From the NCBI RefSeq assembly GCF_014635865.1, contig NZ_BMDQ01000001.1:1612001-1676000 (forward strand): a stretch of 64,000 nucleotides of DNA, written 5' to 3'. Shown one piece after another: positions 35,295-43,830 of this stretch. Source of the DNA: Winogradskyella haliclonae. Its GTDB lineage: Bacteria; Bacteroidota; Bacteroidia; Flavobacteriales; Flavobacteriaceae. The notes beneath the pieces were generated by a model. The model was given only the letters and a program-made list of their open reading frames with translations, ran no database searches and was not told the DNA's origin. The stretch's first letter is position 1. Each line of letters opens with the position of its first letter. Position numbers and translations under genes: made by a program.

Positions 35295-36207
35295 TAATAC
35301 CGATTTGATTAATTTTTTCTTGGAGAAAAGTGTTGTGCTTTAATTCAAACAAATTATAATATAGGACACCAAAGGCTATTTGACTTAAGGCTTGTGTGTA
35401 TATAAATGATAAAATGAAAATAGCAAAGCCAAAGGTAAAAACAAGAGTAGTAAATGTGCTGCCAATTAAATCTGCGTTACTTTCTACTGAAAAATAGGTA
35501 TATATACCAATAATGAACCCAGGTATTGCAAGAATAAGAGCTGTAATCATAAGATTAAGGATACCAATAACTAATCCAAAGCCAATGACTTTTAGAAAAT
35601 TAGCAAATGTGAAATTAAAACCTTCAGAAATGGCATCACTAAAGCCATTATTTTTAGAAAACATAGACATAAAAGTGAGGCCAAAAATTGCTGATAGGGT
35701 AAAGCTTATACCGTATTGTGCTATAAAGCCTAAGAGTGGAATCATAGCTAGCATTAGTGAAATTATCAAATAAGCAATATACATAAGTACCCCTACGATA
35801 ATTAAGATAATTATGGCTCCAATATTTTTTAATATCTGCTTCCAGATAGATTTGGATTCTATATTACCACCAGTATTTACATACTGCGCCATATAAGAAC
35901 TCGAAAAACTATAATTAATTAGGGACGTGATAAATACAATTAAAAACAAAATTATAGCACCAGCAAAAAAGTAACTTTCAGTATCTAAGTTGTTCCCCAT
36001 TCCAAATCTAAAATCACGGCTGGCTAACCCCATAAAACCTGTGACTAATAAGTAAGCAGCCACAATCGTTAAGACAATACTAACGGCGTTATACCTAAGA
36101 TATAACATGCTGTAATGCTTAAAATTATATTTTAGGAATAAGAAGTAATTATTAATAATGTCTCCAAAACCACTGCGGTTTCTAAATTCTATATATGTTT
36201 GTTTCAC
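35287..36207 (-). CDS. Multi-pass membrane protein of the MoxR/SpoIIM operon
   Basis: The 306-residue protein has about six hydrophobic helices (for example YNAVSIVLTIVAAYLLVTGF near residue 45, AGAIILFLIVFITSLINYSF near residue 90, and IGAIIILIIVGVLMYIAYLI near residue 135). It has no catalytic motif. The pattern resembles the membrane domain of GDPD-like proteins. It overlaps the SpoIIM-like gene by four bases. The function is unknown; it is the likely integral partner of DUF4129. Confidence 0.75.
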   Translation of the reverse strand: MKQTYIEFRNRSGFGDIINNYFLFLKYNFKHYSMLYLRYNAVSIVLTIVAAYLLVTGFMGLASRDFRFGMGNNLDTESYFFAGAIILFLIVFITSLINYSFSSSYMAQYVNTGGNIESKSIWKQILKNIGAIIILIIVGVLMYIAYLIISLMLAMIPLLGFIAQYGISFTLSAIFGLTFMSMFSKNNGFSDAISEGFNFTFANFLKVIGFGLVIGILNLMITALILAIPGFIIGIYTYFSVESNADLIGSTFTTLVFTFGFAIFILSFIYTQALSQIAFGVLYYNLFELKHNTFLQEKINQIGINE

Positions 36208-37187
36208 GCGAGTTGTAGTTTAGGGACATTTCTATTTATAGCTCTGTTGAGTACTATCGGATAAACGATATAGTAATAGATGATGATAAATAATGACAGT
36301 AATATAATACCATAAGCAATTGGCCAAGGCATTTGCTCTCCATAGCGTGTGATAAACCCTTCGATAAAACCTGCAATAATAAAAAACGGAATCGTACTCA
36401 CGACAATTTTTAAGCCATCTTTAGCACCCTTCATAAAAGCAATACGACGTGAATAGGTTTTAGGAAACAAAAAACTATTTCCCATAACTATGCCTGCGCA
36501 ACCTGCAATTACAATAACCGAAATCTCTATAGTGCCATGTAGCCAAACGGTAGAAGTTTTTTCTAGAATGCCATAGTTGTAGAAAAATGTAATAAAAGCC
36601 CCAAGCATTATACCATTACTGAATAAGACATAAATGGTGCCAACACTAAAAAACACACCAAAAGCAAAAGCGATAATAGCTACTCTAATATTGTTTATGG
36701 TAATGCCTAAAAACGAACCGATATTACTTCCACTTTTGTAAACAGCCATAGGTTCTCCCTTTTCGATATTCTCGATAGTCATATTTACATAACCATCGCC
36801 GAGAATTAATCTCACAAAAGAATCGTCGTTTAAAGTAGATACAGCACCAATGATTACAGCTGCCATAAATATTAAAAATGTATGCAATAATGTTTTATGA
36901 TATTGTCTAAAGAACAATGGAAACTCATCTCTCCAAAACGAAACAATTTTATTCTTTGATTCTTTTTTAGTGATGTAAATTTTTTGGTGCGCCTGCGAAG
37001 CTAAGGAGTTTAGGTAAAGTAGGGTTTTACTTTCAGGATAATAGGTTTGCGCATAAGACAAATCATTAGTGAGTTGTATGTAGTAAGAAGCTAAATCATC
37101 AGGATTTATTTTTACATTATTATCTAATGCTTTTTCAAATACAATCCATTTTTCCTTATTTTGCTTGACGAAAGATGCTTCGCGCAT
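36204..37187 (-). CDS. Stage II sporulation protein M-like membrane protein
   Basis: The 327-residue protein starts with a soluble helical region (MREASFVKQNKEKWIVFEKA) and then has five or six transmembrane helices with the SpoIIM pattern (FLIFMAAVIIGAVSTLN near residue 105, NNIRVAIIAFAFGVFFSVGT near residue 165, and WLHGTIEISVIVIAGCAGIV near residue 215). The organism does not sporulate, so the function is envelope-related and unknown. It is the first gene of the operon, 37 bases from the divergent RDD gene. Confidence 0.9.
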   Translation of the reverse strand: MREASFVKQNKEKWIVFEKALDNNVKINPDDLASYYIQLTNDLSYAQTYYPESKTLLYLNSLASQAHQKIYITKKESKNKIVSFWRDEFPLFFRQYHKTLLHTFLIFMAAVIIGAVSTLNDDSFVRLILGDGYVNMTIENIEKGEPMAVYKSGSNIGSFLGITINNIRVAIIAFAFGVFFSVGTIYVLFSNGIMLGAFITFFYNYGILEKTSTVWLHGTIEISVIVIAGCAGIVMGNSFLFPKTYSRRIAFMKGAKDGLKIVVSTIPFFIIAGFIEGFITRYGEQMPWPIAYGIILLSLFIIIYYYIVYPIVLNRAINRNVPKLQLA

Positions 37188-37224
37188 AAATTCTTTTTAA
37201 TTTTAAAAACGAATATACATTTCA

Positions 37225-37950
37225 ATGAGCAAATTAGCAATTAACACTGCACAAAATGTAAACCTAGATTATAAGCTGATTGGTCTTGGCGAACGCATGG
37301 TCGCATTTCTTATTGATGGCATTATTTTACTTACATATATGACCATTATGGAAAACCTTGTAAACCTATCTCAAATTTTTGATGCAGATGGTTGGACAAG
37401 AAGAGGTTTTTTAGGACTGTTTTATTTACCAGCGTTTTTTTATTCATTGATATGTCATATCATTTTTAGTGGACGCACTATCGGTAAAATGATTATGAAA
37501 ATTAAAGTGGTACGTCTTGATGGTGCACCAACTCAGTGGTATAATCTCTTTGTAAGATGGATGCTGCGAATTATTGATATCTGGATGTTTTTTTCATCTA
37601 TTGGTGTTCTGAGTATTTTATTATCTGATAGAAAACAACGCGTCGGTGATGCTGCGGCAGGCACTGTAGTTATTAGTATTAAAAAGAAACATAAAATTAC
37701 AAGTACTATTTTAGAAGATATAACCGATGATTACATACCTGTATTTAATAATGTAACGCTATTATCTGATAAAGATGTGAGAATCATAAAAGAAGCATTT
37801 TTAATATCTAAGAAAAATACAGATTATAAAACTCTAAATCTTTTGAGAAAGAAAATCTGTGATATATTACAGATTAAATCTGAATTATACGATTTACAAT
37901 TCATAGATACCATTTTAAAAGACTATAATTACTACACCCAAAACATGTAA
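37225..37950 (+). CDS. RDD-family membrane protein
   Basis: The 241-residue protein has three or four hydrophobic helices. The RDD pattern is seen as LIGLGERMVAFLIDGIIL near residue 18, SGRTIGKMIMKIKVVRLDG near residue 87, and LLSDRKQRVGDAAAGTVVI near residue 132. A soluble C-terminal tail of about 85 residues follows (residues about 155-241), longer than in typical RDD proteins. It is divergent from the SpoIIM/MoxR operon across a 37-base gap, which puts it in the same module. Confidence 0.92.
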   Translation: MSKLAINTAQNVNLDYKLIGLGERMVAFLIDGIILLTYMTIMENLVNLSQIFDADGWTRRGFLGLFYLPAFFYSLICHIIFSGRTIGKMIMKIKVVRLDGAPTQWYNLFVRWMLRIIDIWMFFSSIGVLSILLSDRKQRVGDAAAGTVVISIKKKHKITSTILEDITDDYIPVFNNVTLLSDKDVRIIKEAFLISKKNTDYKTLNLLRKKICDILQIKSELYDLQFIDTILKDYNYYTQNM

Positions 37951-37953
37951 ATC

Positions 37954-38565
37954 ATGTTTATTCAAACTATAGATATACTAGGTACGGTCGCCTTTGCAAT
38001 TTCGGGAGTTCTGGTAGCAATGAACAAAAAAATGGACCCATTTGGTGTCTTTATTATAGCTTTTGTTACTGCGGTTGGTGGTGGAACTCTAAGAGATGTT
38101 TTAATTGGTGCAACGCCAGTTTTTTGGATGCAAGACATGACCTTTATATTGGTTATTTCTTTAGCGTCAGTTTTTGCAGTAGTATTTAGAAATTACATAA
38201 AGCATTTAAGGCGCTCATTGTTTTTGTTCGATACAATAGGTATTGGACTTTATACGGTAATTGGCATCGAAAAAGGTATTTCTGCAGATTTGCATCCTGT
38301 TATTTGTGTAACCTTAGGGACTATGTCTGCTTGTTTTGGCGGTGTTATTAGAGATATTTTATGTAATGAGATTCCAGTAATTTTTAGAAAAGAAGTATAT
38401 GCAACAGCATGTATTTTGGGTGGACTTGCTTACTTTGGTCTAGATGCTTTTTTACAGGATCAAAATCTATTGTTTTTAATTGCTGGAGCTGTGGTAATTG
38501 CTATTAGATTAGTAGCAGTTATATTTAAGATTAGTTTACCGAGTTTGTATAAAAAAAATAGTTAA
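37954..38565 (+). CDS. TRIC-type cation channel family protein (YadS/YicG-like)
   Basis: The 203-residue protein has seven predicted helices and the two-repeat TRIC pattern: DILGTVAFAISGVLVAMNK near residue 6, TAVGGGTLRDVLIG near residue 40, and the second repeat FDTIGIGLYTVIGIEKG with GTMSACFGGVIRDILCNEIP near residue 120. Bacterial members form cation channels in the inner membrane. Its start is three bases after the RDD stop, so the two are likely co-transcribed. Confidence 0.93.
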   Translation: MFIQTIDILGTVAFAISGVLVAMNKKMDPFGVFIIAFVTAVGGGTLRDVLIGATPVFWMQDMTFILVISLASVFAVVFRNYIKHLRRSLFLFDTIGIGLYTVIGIEKGISADLHPVICVTLGTMSACFGGVIRDILCNEIPVIFRKEVYATACILGGLAYFGLDAFLQDQNLLFLIAGAVVIAIRLVAVIFKISLPSLYKKNS

Positions 38566-38568
38566 ATA

Positions 38569-39063
38569 CTATTTAACTTCTTTAAATTGAGTACTCAGAT
38601 ATAGTTGTTTCCATTCTCCATCTACATAATTTCCAACTTTAAAATTATATGTTGAATCATTAACATATTCCCACATGTCTGTTACGGTAGAAGTTCCATA
38701 TGTGTATTGATATATAATAGTTTTACCTTTAGAGAAAACACTGCCTTTAGTTAATTCGCCAAAAACATCAAACTCCCAAAACTTCAAACTTTTTGAGACT
38801 TTATCATACATTCTAATTCCGTGATTTCGTAATCCCAATTTAGTTTGTTCTTTATCAATATACCCAATAGACTTAGCAATTACTATTGAGTCATCTAAAG
38901 AATATTCAAAATTTATTTCTTGATAAAATTTACTTCCGTCTCCCCAATTTCCATTTGCTTTCCATGTCTTATCTACAAGATTGTCGAAAACTGTGAGCTT
39001 AGATTTTTGAGCATAAGCCCCAATAGAAACTAATAGAATAGATATCAATATATAATTTTTCAT
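38569..39063 (-). CDS. Small secreted protein of unknown function
   Basis: From the ATG at 39063 the protein has 164 residues with a signal peptide (MKNYILISILLVSIGAYAQ). The mature part (VDKTWKANGNWGDGSKFYQE, and SKSLKFWEFDVFGELTKG) alternates short beta strands as in small lipocalin-like or DUF1579-like proteins, which bind hydrophobic ligands or act as accessory proteins. I cannot name a family. It converges with the TRIC channel gene and ends three bases from its stop codon. Confidence 0.72.
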   Translation of the reverse strand: MKNYILISILLVSIGAYAQKSKLTVFDNLVDKTWKANGNWGDGSKFYQEINFEYSLDDSIVIAKSIGYIDKEQTKLGLRNHGIRMYDKVSKSLKFWEFDVFGELTKGSVFSKGKTIIYQYTYGTSTVTDMWEYVNDSTYNFKVGNYVDGEWKQLYLSTQFKEVK

Positions 39064-39094
39064 AATTGAATATAACTGGTAATACACTTAGGTA

Positions 39095-39135
39095 TTATAC
39101 TAATATCCCGAATTATTTTCGGGATATTAGTATAA
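39095..39135. repeat. Near-perfect 18-base-pair hairpin
   Basis: The arms TTATACTAATATCCCGAA (39095-39112) and their complement (39118-39135) flank a five-base loop (TTATT). It lies just downstream of the M3 peptidase stop and upstream of the small secreted protein. The stem is unusually long and has no U tract, unlike the other terminators in the window. Confidence 0.75.
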
Positions 39136-39143
39136 ATATATTT

Positions 39144-41288
39144 TTATTCTAAAGTAACAGGAAAACCTCTGTCTTTCATTAAGGCTTCAATCTTTGCATC
39201 ACGACCTCTAAAAAGACGATAAGCATCTGCTGGATCCATAGCATTGCGAGGAGCAAATAAATATTTTACCAATTTATCAGCAACATCTTTATCGTAAAAT
39301 CCATTTGGAGCTTCTCTAAATGCTTCTGAAGCGTCACTTGTTAATACATCTGCCCACATATAACCATAATAAGCTGTGGCGTAACCTTCACCAGAAAACA
39401 CATGACCAAAATGAGGTGTGCGATGGCGCATTGGTAATTCTTTTGGCATGCCTAGTTTTGTTAAGGTTTCACGTTCAAACGTATCAATGTCTATATCTGT
39501 TGGATCTGCCAAATGCAATTTCATGTCCATTAAGGCTGATGCTAAATATTCTGTAGTCCCAAATCCTTGGTTAAAGGTAGCAGCATTTTTAATTTTTTCT
39601 ACTAATTCTGCAGGGATTGGCTCTCCAGTTTTATAATGGACTAAAAATTGATTAATGACTTTATCGGTAGATAACCAACGTTCTAATAATTGCGATTGAA
39701 ATTCAGTATAATCTCTAACGCCACCATTTAAAGTTGGATACTTTACATTAGAAGAGTAGAAGTGAAGCGCGTGCCCAAACTCATGAAAAAATGTTGTGGC
39801 ATCATCCCAAGAAATTAACACAGCTTCACCAGGTGCTGGCTTTACAAAGTTGTTATTGTTTGAGGCTAAAACATTTGTTTCACCTTCAAAAGATGTATAG
39901 CTTCTGTAGGTAGTGGCCCAAGCACCAGAACGTTTACCTTCTCGAGCATAAGTATCTAAATACCACAAACCTATATGCTTACCAGAATCTTTATCGGTGA
40001 CTTCCCAAACTTTTACGTCTTCATGGAATACAGGTACCGAACCTTCTTCAACAGGAGTAAATTTGTAATTAAACAATTCGCCAGCTGTAAAAAACATGGC
40101 TTCGCGTAATTTGTCTAACTGTAAATATTGCTTTACCTCGTCACTATCCAAATCATATTTCTTTTTACGTACTTTTTCAGCGTAGTAACGATAATCCCAT
40201 GGCTCTATAGTAATGTTATCTCCAAGCTCATTTGCAATAGTTTGCATGTCTCTAACTTCTTCTTTAACACGAGCAGTAGATGCTGGCCAGACCTTAAGCA
40301 TCAAACCCATAGCATTTTCTGGAGTTTTTGCCATACGATCTTGTAAACGCCATTGTGCATAGTTCTCATAGCCCATTAAGCCAACTCGCTCTTTACGGAG
40401 TTTTAAAATCTCAGCTATAATTTTATTATTGTCATACTCGTCGCCATTATCACCTCTAGAATAATAGTTTTCCCATACTTGTTTACGTAACTCTCGCTCA
40501 GTAGAATATTTTAAAAACGGATCCATTGATGATCGCGTGTTTACTATGGCATACTTTCCGTCTTGACCTTTGTCTGTTGCAATTTTTGCAGCAGATTTTA
40601 TGAAGCCTTCTGATAAACCACCTAATTGTTCCTTGGTTAAATACGTGACATAGTTTTCCTCGTCATGAAGCACATTATTACCAAACTTAGTATATAAGGT
40701 TGAAAGTTCCTTATTGATTTCGGCATACCGTTTTTTCTTATCAGCATCAAGGTTAGCCCCATTCATTTCAAAACCTTTGTAGGTTAAATCTACAACACGT
40801 TGTGCTTGGGGTTCTAATGGTGTTTTTTGTGACGCTTTGTAAACTGCTTTTACACGCTGGAAGAGTTTTTCGTTTTGTGAGATTTTAGAATTAAATTCTG
40901 ATAGTTTAGGTGCTAATTCTGCTTGAACCTTTCTGAATTCAGGTGAAGATACATTACTAGACATAATGCCATAATATGCAAATACACGGTTTAGCTCTTT
41001 ACCAGCAGCTTCCATAGCTACAATAGTATTCTCAAAAGTAGGTGCTTCGGTATTATTAGCAATAGCGTCAATTTCTGCAAGATTGAGTTCCATGCCTTTT
41101 TCTACAGCTTCTTTTAGATTTTCGACATCCATTTTGTCAAAAGCTGGTACACCATCATAAGGTCCAGTCCATTCTTGTAATAATACATTGTCTGTCATGA
41201 GCTTGTCGGTTGCTTTAGTATCTTCTTTACAGCTAGATACTAATATAATACTGCAAATTATTGCAGTTTTTATAGATTTTGAAATCAT
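39144..41288 (-). CDS. dcp: M3-family dipeptidyl carboxypeptidase, lipoprotein
   Basis: From the ATG at 41288 the protein has 714 residues with a lipoprotein signal (MISKSIKTAIICSIILVSSC). The zinc motif HEFGHALH lies near residue 501 with the downstream metal-binding Glu in the QLLERW region. The body matches peptidyl-dipeptidase Dcp (PLEPQAQRVVDLTYKGFEMN; EDRMAKTPENA-like RLQDRMAKTPENAMGLM). It would remove dipeptides from oligopeptides in the periplasm. An upstream ATG (41318) is less likely since it precedes the signal. Confidence 0.93.
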   Translation of the reverse strand: MISKSIKTAIICSIILVSSCKEDTKATDKLMTDNVLLQEWTGPYDGVPAFDKMDVENLKEAVEKGMELNLAEIDAIANNTEAPTFENTIVAMEAAGKELNRVFAYYGIMSSNVSSPEFRKVQAELAPKLSEFNSKISQNEKLFQRVKAVYKASQKTPLEPQAQRVVDLTYKGFEMNGANLDADKKKRYAEINKELSTLYTKFGNNVLHDEENYVTYLTKEQLGGLSEGFIKSAAKIATDKGQDGKYAIVNTRSSMDPFLKYSTERELRKQVWENYYSRGDNGDEYDNNKIIAEILKLRKERVGLMGYENYAQWRLQDRMAKTPENAMGLMLKVWPASTARVKEEVRDMQTIANELGDNITIEPWDYRYYAEKVRKKKYDLDSDEVKQYLQLDKLREAMFFTAGELFNYKFTPVEEGSVPVFHEDVKVWEVTDKDSGKHIGLWYLDTYAREGKRSGAWATTYRSYTSFEGETNVLASNNNNFVKPAPGEAVLISWDDATTFFHEFGHALHFYSSNVKYPTLNGGVRDYTEFQSQLLERWLSTDKVINQFLVHYKTGEPIPAELVEKIKNAATFNQGFGTTEYLASALMDMKLHLADPTDIDIDTFERETLTKLGMPKELPMRHRTPHFGHVFSGEGYATAYYGYMWADVLTSDASEAFREAPNGFYDKDVADKLVKYLFAPRNAMDPADAYRLFRGRDAKIEALMKDRGFPVTLE

Positions 41289-41348
41289 GATATTGAAGTT
41301 AAAAATTAGTGTGTACAAGTTATGAAAATTGAAATTTTAGAATCTTAA

Positions 41349-42044
41349 TTATTCTATAATTTCAACAGTTTTTATATAGACACTTTTTACAGGCCATTCA
41401 CCATCGTCAGTTTCAACGGCATTAATTTTATCAACCACATCCATACCACTAATCACTTCTCCAAAAACGGTATAATCACCATCTAAAAAAGGGGCGCCTC
41501 CTTTTCTGTTTACAATAAAGAACTGATATGGTGAAGCCAATTTATATGGGTTTTCAATCTCGCTACTAGGCATTGATACTGCACCGCGTTTATGCTTATA
41601 ACCATTTTTTGTATCTGGTGGTAATAAGTACCGTCCAATTTTTTTACGACGCTTGGCAATGTTCATACCATCACTACTACCACCTTGAATTATAAAATTT
41701 GGAACTACACGATAAAATTGTGTATAATCAAAATACTTTTGTTTTGCCAGAAATATAAAATTAGCACGATGGAACTTTGTTTTTTCATAGAGCAGAATAT
41801 CAATGTTACCAAAGTCTGTAACAATGCGCACTTTATTTTCTTTATGAGCTTCAGAATAATCCAAAAAGAATTGCAAAGCATTATCATCCGTTAATTTTGG
41901 GTATTTACGCTCTTGCTTTTTTTTCTTTGGGACTTCAGTTTTTACTGTAATTGTGTCCTTTTCGACTTTGGTGTTTTGTTTTGAAGTTTGTTTATCTTCA
42001 CAACTCAATAAAACACAAACACAACAAAAAAGTAGAATTCTCAT
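41349..42044 (-). CDS. Cyclophilin-type peptidylprolyl isomerase, lipoprotein
   Basis: The 231-residue protein has a lipoprotein signal (MRILLFCCVCVLLSC). The cyclophilin domain starts at about residue 75 with IVTDFGNIDILLYEKTKFH, and continues with FYRVVPNFIIQGGSSDG, RGAVSMPSSEIENPYKLA and PFLDGDYTVFGEVISGMDVV. Some residues of the canonical active site (for example FxxP loop) look changed, so activity is likely but not certain. It would act on folding in the periplasm. Its start codon is two bases from that of the divergent Nudix gene. Confidence 0.92.
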   Translation of the reverse strand: MRILLFCCVCVLLSCEDKQTSKQNTKVEKDTITVKTEVPKKKKQERKYPKLTDDNALQFFLDYSEAHKENKVRIVTDFGNIDILLYEKTKFHRANFIFLAKQKYFDYTQFYRVVPNFIIQGGSSDGMNIAKRRKKIGRYLLPPDTKNGYKHKRGAVSMPSSEIENPYKLASPYQFFIVNRKGGAPFLDGDYTVFGEVISGMDVVDKINAVETDDGEWPVKSVYIKTVEIIE

Positions 42045-42046
42045 AA

Positions 42047-42688
42047 ATGGACTTTAATACGTTTTTAGAATCAATTGTAAATATAAAACATCTTCCACTT
42101 TTAGGGGAAGAAGCACATGCAAAACTATCGCCACCTTACCGATTAGATTTAGCTGAAAAATATAAAGAAAAAAGAAAGTCGGCATCAAAAGCTGGTGTAA
42201 TGGCATTATTTTATCCTGATGAGAATCGTAAAACACATTTGGTATTTATACTGCGAAAATCATACAAAGGTGTACATTCAGCACAAATTGGCTTTCCTGG
42301 AGGAAAATTTGAGAAAACAGATTTGGATATTATGGAGACAGCACTTCGTGAAACAGAAGAAGAAATTGGCGTACCAACAAAACAAGTAGAAGTACTTAAA
42401 ACCTTATCGCCACTATATATTCCGCCAAGTAATTTTATGGTACATCCTTTTTTAGGCATTTCTAGAGACACATTACAATTTGTAAAACAGGAGACTGAGG
42501 TCGAGGAAATTCTTGAAGTTAGATTAAATGACTTTTTAGATGACCGCAATATTGTAAGCACAAAAGTGCCAACGAGTTACAATGTGGAAGTTGAGGTACC
42601 CGCTTTTAAACTTAATGGGCATATTGTTTGGGGAGCAACAGCTATGATGCTTAGCGAAATTAAAGTATTATTAAAAGACATACTCTAA
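42047..42688 (+). CDS. CoA pyrophosphatase-type Nudix hydrolase
   Basis: The 213-residue cytosolic protein has the complete Nudix box near residues 86-108, GKFEKTDLDIMETALRETEE followed by EIG. It is preceded by SAQIGFPGG, which matches the CoA-diphosphatase subgroup (UPF0035 pattern). It would split CoA or other nucleotide diphosphates. It is divergent with the cyclophilin gene by two bases, so its promoter must lie inside that gene. I saw no clear -7 element. Confidence 0.93.
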   Translation: MDFNTFLESIVNIKHLPLLGEEAHAKLSPPYRLDLAEKYKEKRKSASKAGVMALFYPDENRKTHLVFILRKSYKGVHSAQIGFPGGKFEKTDLDIMETALRETEEEIGVPTKQVEVLKTLSPLYIPPSNFMVHPFLGISRDTLQFVKQETEVEEILEVRLNDFLDDRNIVSTKVPTSYNVEVEVPAFKLNGHIVWGATAMMLSEIKVLLKDIL

Positions 42689-42702
42689 GTAGTAGATTTT
42701 CT

Positions 42703-42710
42703 TACATTTG
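42703..42710 (+). promoter_or_regulatory. -7 element for the acyltransferase gene
   Basis: TACATTTG fits TAnnTTTG, 26 bases before the ATG. No clear TTTG is seen upstream. Confidence 0.45.
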
Positions 42711-42736
42711 CTATCCGACTAACTAGATTTGATATT

Positions 42737-43534
42737 ATGGGTTTATTCAAAACCAATCCTTTTGGGCATATTCTTTTTGTAAAAAAATGGCTAATCAGAA
42801 TCTTGGGTTTATTAACTCATAGGCGCTTTAGAGGTTTTAATGACTTACAAATTGAAGGCTCCGAGATTATTAAAAACTTACCAGATACTAACGTACTTTT
42901 TATATCTAACCACCAAACATATTTTGCTGACGTTATTGCCATGTTTCATGTATTTAATGCTAGTCTTAGCGGACGATTAGACAACATTAAAAATGTGGGT
43001 TATCTCTGGAACCCTAAACTAAACATGTATTATGTTGCTGCTAAGGAGACTATGAAGTCTGGTTTGATTCCTAAAATTTTTGCTTATACAGGTTCTATAA
43101 GTATTGAACGTACTTGGCGTTCGCAAGGAAAAGATATAAACCGTCAAGTAAAGATGAGTGATATTAGTGCTATAAAGAAAGCGCTAGATGATGGTTGGGT
43201 AGTAACATTTCCACAAGGAACTACAACACCTTTTAAGCCTATTAGAAAGGGTACAGCACATATTATTAAACAATACAAACCAGTAGTTGTACCTATAGTT
43301 ATTGATGGTTTTAGACGTTCATTTGATAAGAAAGGACTCCGAATTAAGAAGAAGAATATCTATCAATCTTTTGAAGTAAAACAGCCTTTAGAAATAGATT
43401 ATGAAAATGAATCAATTGCTGAGATTGTTGAAAAAATAGAATATGCCATTGAGCAGCATCCTTCATTTTTAAAGGTAATTCCTCAAGAAGAGCTAGAAGA
43501 AAGAGAACGTTTAAATAAGCTTAGAGATTGGTAA
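42737..43534 (+). CDS. 1-acylglycerol-3-phosphate acyltransferase (PlsC family)
   Basis: The 265-residue protein has the acyltransferase motif I SNHQTYFADVIA near residue 57 (HxxxxD), motif II around SISIERTW near residue 120 (conserved Arg), and motif III FPQGTTTP near residue 158, a variation of the usual FPEGT. It acylates lysophosphatidate or a related lipid at the inner membrane. It lies 48 bases after the Nudix gene with its own -7 element. Its 3' end overlaps the antisense end of an interrupted small frame. Confidence 0.92.
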   Translation: MGLFKTNPFGHILFVKKWLIRILGLLTHRRFRGFNDLQIEGSEIIKNLPDTNVLFISNHQTYFADVIAMFHVFNASLSGRLDNIKNVGYLWNPKLNMYYVAAKETMKSGLIPKIFAYTGSISIERTWRSQGKDINRQVKMSDISAIKKALDDGWVVTFPQGTTTPFKPIRKGTAHIIKQYKPVVVPIVIDGFRRSFDKKGLRIKKKNIYQSFEVKQPLEIDYENESIAEIVEKIEYAIEQHPSFLKVIPQEELEERERLNKLRDW

Positions 43535-43818
43535 ATCAGTTTTTGCGCTTTCAACTTTAGTCTTAAAACCTATGGCATCATCAATACTCACTGCTATTGT
43601 TTTATACGTCTTTCTACTTCCATACAAACCAGTAATTGTATTGACTTTATTTAAGTGAATCATTGTATTGTGGCTTTCTAGACCACCAAGTAGAGATAGC
43701 TTTTGAAAATCTTTATTAGCTTCAGATATAAAAAATGTAGATGTACTAACTAAATAGAGTGATAAGAATGATATAATACAACAAAACTTAAAATTGTTGT
43801 TTTCCGTTGTAGAGTCAT
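43510..43818 (-). pseudogene. Interrupted frame of about 103 codons, likely a decayed gene
   Basis: A minus-strand frame from ATG 43818 to the stop at 43510-43512 reads MTLQRKTTILSFVVLYHSYH, is broken by a TAG at 43750-43752 (codon 23), and continues with protein-like sequence: ANKDFQKLSLLGGLESHNTM, HLNKVNTITGLYGSRKTYKT and IAVSIDDAIGFKTKVESAKT. A second frame across the first 80 bases (FKFCCIISFLSLYLVSTSTF) gives a better signal peptide, so a slip in the oligo-A run near 43730 may be the real lesion. No family is recognised. It overlaps the end of the acyltransferase gene by 25 bases. Confidence 0.45.
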
Positions 43819-43830
43819 ATATTTTTTAAT

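Noticed and set aside
39095-39135. The long hairpin as the end of an insertion sequence
   Set aside because: No transposase and no second copy or target duplication are visible in the window.
42211-42561. A 116-codon open frame antisense to the Nudix gene
   Set aside because: It is a mirror of a well-supported gene; its product has no family pattern and a Ser/Thr-rich shadow composition.
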